The translations under genes and the position numbers were made by a program. The notes under the pieces are model-generated. The model did no database searches. It worked only from the letters and a program-made list of their open reading frames with translations, and was not told the origin of the DNA. From CAZRIE01 sp964600075 (GTDB lineage: Bacteria > Bacteroidota > Bacteroidia > Flavobacteriales > Flavobacteriaceae), in contig CAZRIE010000025.1 of assembly GCA_964600075.1 (NCBI GenBank), positions 1-43,767 of the forward strand: 43,767 nt of DNA, in the 5' to 3' direction. Below are positions 41,257-43,767 of the stretch, piece by piece; positions within the stretch are counted from its first letter, which is position 1, and each line of letters opens with the position of its first letter.

Positions 41257-43479
41257 ATGATTCCAAAAGTATTTAGAGAGGTCATAGACCTTGGCGACGG
41301 TAGGGAAATTTCTATCGAGACCGGAAAACTGGCAAAACAGGCACATGGCTCTGTTGTTGTACAATCCGGCAAATGTATGATGCTGTGTACAGTAGTGTCG
41401 AATTACGAACAAAAAGATTTGCCTTTTCTACCCCTTACGGTAGACTATCGCGAAAAGTTTGCGGCTTCAGGCCGTTATCCCGGCGGATTCTTTAAAAGAG
41501 AAGCCCGGCCCAGCGATGGCGAAGTGTTGACCATGCGACTGGTAGACCGTGTTTTACGCCCCCTTTTTCCAAAGGATTATACCGCCGAGACCCAAGTAAT
41601 GATCCAATTGATGTCTCACGACGAGGATGTCATGCCGGATGCCATGGCCGGATTAGCTGCATCGGCAGCCATTCAACTATCGGATTTTCCGTTCGAATGT
41701 GCTATTTCAGAAGCCCGTGTAGGCCGTGTTAACGGTGAGTTCATTATCAATCCTAGCCGTACTCAATTGTTGGAAAGCGATCTTGATATGATTATCGGCG
41801 CCTCTGCTGATTCGGTGATGATGGTAGAAGGTGAAATGGACGAGATTTCCGAAGAGGAAATGGTCGAGGCCATTAAATTCGCTCACGAAGCTATTAAAAA
41901 ACAGATTGACGCCCAAATGAAACTGGCCGAGGCCTTCGGAAGAAAGGAAGTGCGCGAATACGAGCAAGGTGCCGAAGACGGGGAGCTAGAGAAAAAAATC
42001 CACGATTTAGCTTACGATAAAGTGTACGCAGTGGCCAAAGCTGGTTCTGCAAAGCACGAAAGAAGTGCTGCATTTTCTGAAATTAAAGATGAAATCAAAG
42101 CCACTTATTCTGAAGAAGAATTGGAAGAAAAAGGACACTTGATTTCCGATTATTACCGCAAAGCAGAAAAAGCGGCGGTACGAGATTTGACCCTTAATGA
42201 AGGTATGCGTTTAGACGGCAGAAAGACCGACGAGATTCGCCCGATTTGGTGCGAGGTAGATTACCTTCCATCAACGCACGGTTCCGCAATCTTTACTCGT
42301 GGGGAAACTCAAGCGCTAGCTACCGTGACCTTGGGAACTTCAAGAGAAGCCAACAAAATAGATATGCCCTCTTACGAAGGTGAAGAGACGTTCTATCTAC
42401 ATTACAACTTCCCTCCTTTTTGTACTGGAGAAGCACGACCTATCCGTGGTACTTCTCGAAGAGAAGTAGGTCACGGTAACCTAGCACAACGTGCTTTAAA
42501 AGGTATGGTTCCTGATGATTGTCCTTATACGGTTCGTGTGGTTTCAGAAGTATTGGAATCTAACGGTTCTTCCTCTATGGCAACCGTTTGTTCGGGTACA
42601 ATGGCCTTGATGGATGCTGGGATACAACTGACGAAACCGGTATCCGGTATCGCCATGGGATTGATTTCCGATGCCGATTCTGGAAAATATGCCGTTCTTT
42701 CGGATATCTTGGGTGATGAAGATCACTTAGGTGATATGGACTTTAAAGTAACCGGTACCGCAGACGGAATCACCGCTTGCCAGATGGATATTAAAGTAAA
42801 AGGATTGTCTTACGAAATTCTAGTGAATGCCTTGAAGCAAGCTAGAGATGGCCGTTTACATATCTTAACAAAACTGACGGATACCATTTCAGCACCTAAC
42901 GCAGATGTGAAACCACATGCACCGCGAATGGTGACACGTGTCATCCCGAACGAATTCATTGGTGCCTTGATCGGCCCAGGTGGAAAAGTGATTCAAGAAC
43001 TTCAGAAAGAAACAGGCTGCACTATCGTTATCAACGAAGATCCTGTTACCGAAGAAGGTATCGTAGAGATTTTAGGTACTTCAGAAGAAGGTATCTTGGC
43101 TGTTCAAACTAAAATCGATTCACTGATGTTCAAGCCTGAAGTAGGTAATACCTACGAAGTGAAGGTCATTAAAATGTTAGATTTCGGTGCCGTGGTCGAA
43201 TATCAGGATGCCCCCGGCAATGAGACCCTACTTCACGTCTCGGAATTGGATTGGAAACGTACTGAAAATGTTTCCGATGTGGTAAACATGGGCGATGTAT
43301 TCGATATTAAATATATTGGTATTGACCCTCGAACCCGTAAGGATAAGGTATCGCGCAAAGCGTTATTGCCGAAACCCGAAGGATACGTAGAGAGACCACC
43401 GCGTAGTAACGACCGTCCTCGTGGAAGAGATGACCGTCGAGGCCGTGATAATCGCGATCGTAAACCTAGACGCGATTAA
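41257..43479 (+). CDS. pnp: Polyribonucleotide nucleotidyltransferase (PNPase)
   Basis: PNPase degrades RNA phosphorolytically from the 3' end and is a core degradosome-type enzyme. The 740-residue protein contains two RNase PH-like cores (GSVVVQSGKCMMLCTVVSNY; FTRGETQALATVTLG; HYNFPPFCTGEARPIRGTS; ESNGSSSMATVCSGTMALMD) and a KH domain with GALIGPGGKVIQELQKETG. An S1 domain follows (VGNTYEVKVIKMLDFGAVVE; LLHVSELDWKRTENV). The last 25 residues are an Arg/Asp-rich tail (RPRGRDDRRGRDNRDRKPRR) that could bind RNA or partner proteins. The promoter was not identified; the structured leader is described separately. Confidence 0.98.
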   Translation: MIPKVFREVIDLGDGREISIETGKLAKQAHGSVVVQSGKCMMLCTVVSNYEQKDLPFLPLTVDYREKFAASGRYPGGFFKREARPSDGEVLTMRLVDRVLRPLFPKDYTAETQVMIQLMSHDEDVMPDAMAGLAASAAIQLSDFPFECAISEARVGRVNGEFIINPSRTQLLESDLDMIIGASADSVMMVEGEMDEISEEEMVEAIKFAHEAIKKQIDAQMKLAEAFGRKEVREYEQGAEDGELEKKIHDLAYDKVYAVAKAGSAKHERSAAFSEIKDEIKATYSEEELEEKGHLISDYYRKAEKAAVRDLTLNEGMRLDGRKTDEIRPIWCEVDYLPSTHGSAIFTRGETQALATVTLGTSREANKIDMPSYEGEETFYLHYNFPPFCTGEARPIRGTSRREVGHGNLAQRALKGMVPDDCPYTVRVVSEVLESNGSSSMATVCSGTMALMDAGIQLTKPVSGIAMGLISDADSGKYAVLSDILGDEDHLGDMDFKVTGTADGITACQMDIKVKGLSYEILVNALKQARDGRLHILTKLTDTISAPNADVKPHAPRMVTRVIPNEFIGALIGPGGKVIQELQKETGCTIVINEDPVTEEGIVEILGTSEEGILAVQTKIDSLMFKPEVGNTYEVKVIKMLDFGAVVEYQDAPGNETLLHVSELDWKRTENVSDVVNMGDVFDIKYIGIDPRTRKDKVSRKALLPKPEGYVERPPRSNDRPRGRDDRRGRDNRDRKPRRD

Positions 43480-43502
43480 ATGCTGAAAATCAGATAGTAT
43501 TC

Positions 43503-43534
43503 AAGGCCCCAATAGAAATTATTGGGGCCTTTTT
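43503..43534 (+). terminator. Terminator after pnp
   Basis: AAGGCCCCAATA (43503-43514) pairs perfectly with TATTGGGGCCTT (43520-43531) around the loop GAAAT, followed by TTT. It lies 24 nt after the pnp stop and separates pnp from rpoD. Confidence 0.85.
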
Positions 43535-43676
43535 ATGCAATTCAGCCAATAAAGCAAGTTTTTTTTACTCATTTGTAACATTTCCATCTTTTTTACGTAT
43601 AAGTATATGCAGTCTATGCGAAGAACGCGTTCAAACGTTTTGTTTGTACAAGTTCTAATGAACTTAATTTATTTAC

Positions 43677-43767
43677 ATGAGACAGCTTAAAATTACAAAA
43701 CAGGTCACCAATAGAGAGACCGCATCTTTGGACAAGTACTTGCAAGAAATCGGCAAAGTAGACTTGA
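43677..43767 (+). CDS. rpoD: RNA polymerase primary sigma factor RpoD (5' end only)
   Basis: The last 91 nt give MRQLKITKQVTNRETASLDK followed by YLQEIGKVDL, which is the standard N-terminus of the short Bacteroidota primary sigma factor (about 287 residues, no region 1.1). The window edge truncates the gene; the remainder (regions 1.2 to 4) is not visible. This sigma factor reads the TAnnTTTG promoters noted throughout. The order rpsO-pnp-rpoD is usual in Flavobacteriia. Confidence 0.93.
   Translation, partial: MRQLKITKQVTNRETASLDKYLQEIGKVDL

Noticed and set aside
1..43767. CRISPR arrays, insertion sequences, prophage genes, tRNA or rRNA genes
   Set aside because: No spaced short repeats, transposase or integrase frames, or cloverleaf/rRNA sequence were seen; the two long hairpins are single structures, not arrays.

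Overview
The window reads as a chromosomal segment of a marine member of the Flavobacteriaceae (Bacteroidota). The evidence is a complete Na+-translocating NADH:quinone reductase operon, three genes tied to the type IX secretion system (T9SS) or surface lipoprotein export (the T9SS plug protein, a PorT/SprT-like barrel and a TamL-like Omp85 protein), the weak-Shine-Dalgarno, AT-rich style of the class, and repeated matches to the Bacteroidota -7 promoter element TAnnTTTG just upstream of start codons. I cannot assign a genus from the sequence alone. I see no rRNA, tRNA, insertion sequence, prophage or CRISPR array.

Layout. 1-5.3 kb: a decayed AraC/Ada-type DNA-repair regulator, then gpmI, map and a SAM methyltransferase on the plus strand, meeting apbE tail to tail. 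4.2-11.9 kb (minus strand): nqrABCDEF, an intrinsic terminator, a small conserved-looking gene of unknown function, and apbE, whose product attaches FMN to NqrB and NqrC. 12-17.8 kb (plus): T9SS plug protein, a wrecked DUF3667-type membrane protein, apaG, pruA, a wrecked AAC(6')-like acetyltransferase and a secreted DinB-fold protein. 18-21.4 kb: a possible small basic peptide, rsmG (minus), a fatty-acid desaturase and a class I aminotransferase. 21.4-26.3 kb: a long perfect hairpin, a wrecked PKD-spondin lipoprotein, then trkH and trkA on the minus strand. 26.5-36.8 kb: ubiE/menG, porT-like gene, a SpoU rRNA methyltransferase (minus), tamL-like gene and two tandem paralogues of a large secreted MG2/plug-type protein. 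36.8-43.8 kb: fba, accD, two lipoproteins, rpsO, pnp and the first 30 codons of rpoD.

The functional themes are central carbon metabolism (gpmI, fba, pruA), Na+ and K+ bioenergetics (Nqr, Trk), envelope biogenesis and protein export (plug, PorT, TamL, desaturase, AccD), and translation or RNA turnover (map, rsmG, trmH-like, rpsO, pnp).

The most notable signals are evolutionary. Four accessory genes are broken while every core gene around them is intact: two carry pairs of in-frame nonsense codons, one carries four frameshifts at or near homopolymers, and one carries a nonsense codon plus two frameshifts. The tandem MG2/plug paralogues share a 397-bp block with no difference seen inside otherwise diverged copies, which looks like recent gene conversion, and an 80-nt copy of the tamL 3' end between them records the original duplication. 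I did not find a convincing new defence or mobile system. The best candidates for undescribed biology are the small gene between nqrF and apbE and the paired MG2/plug proteins.
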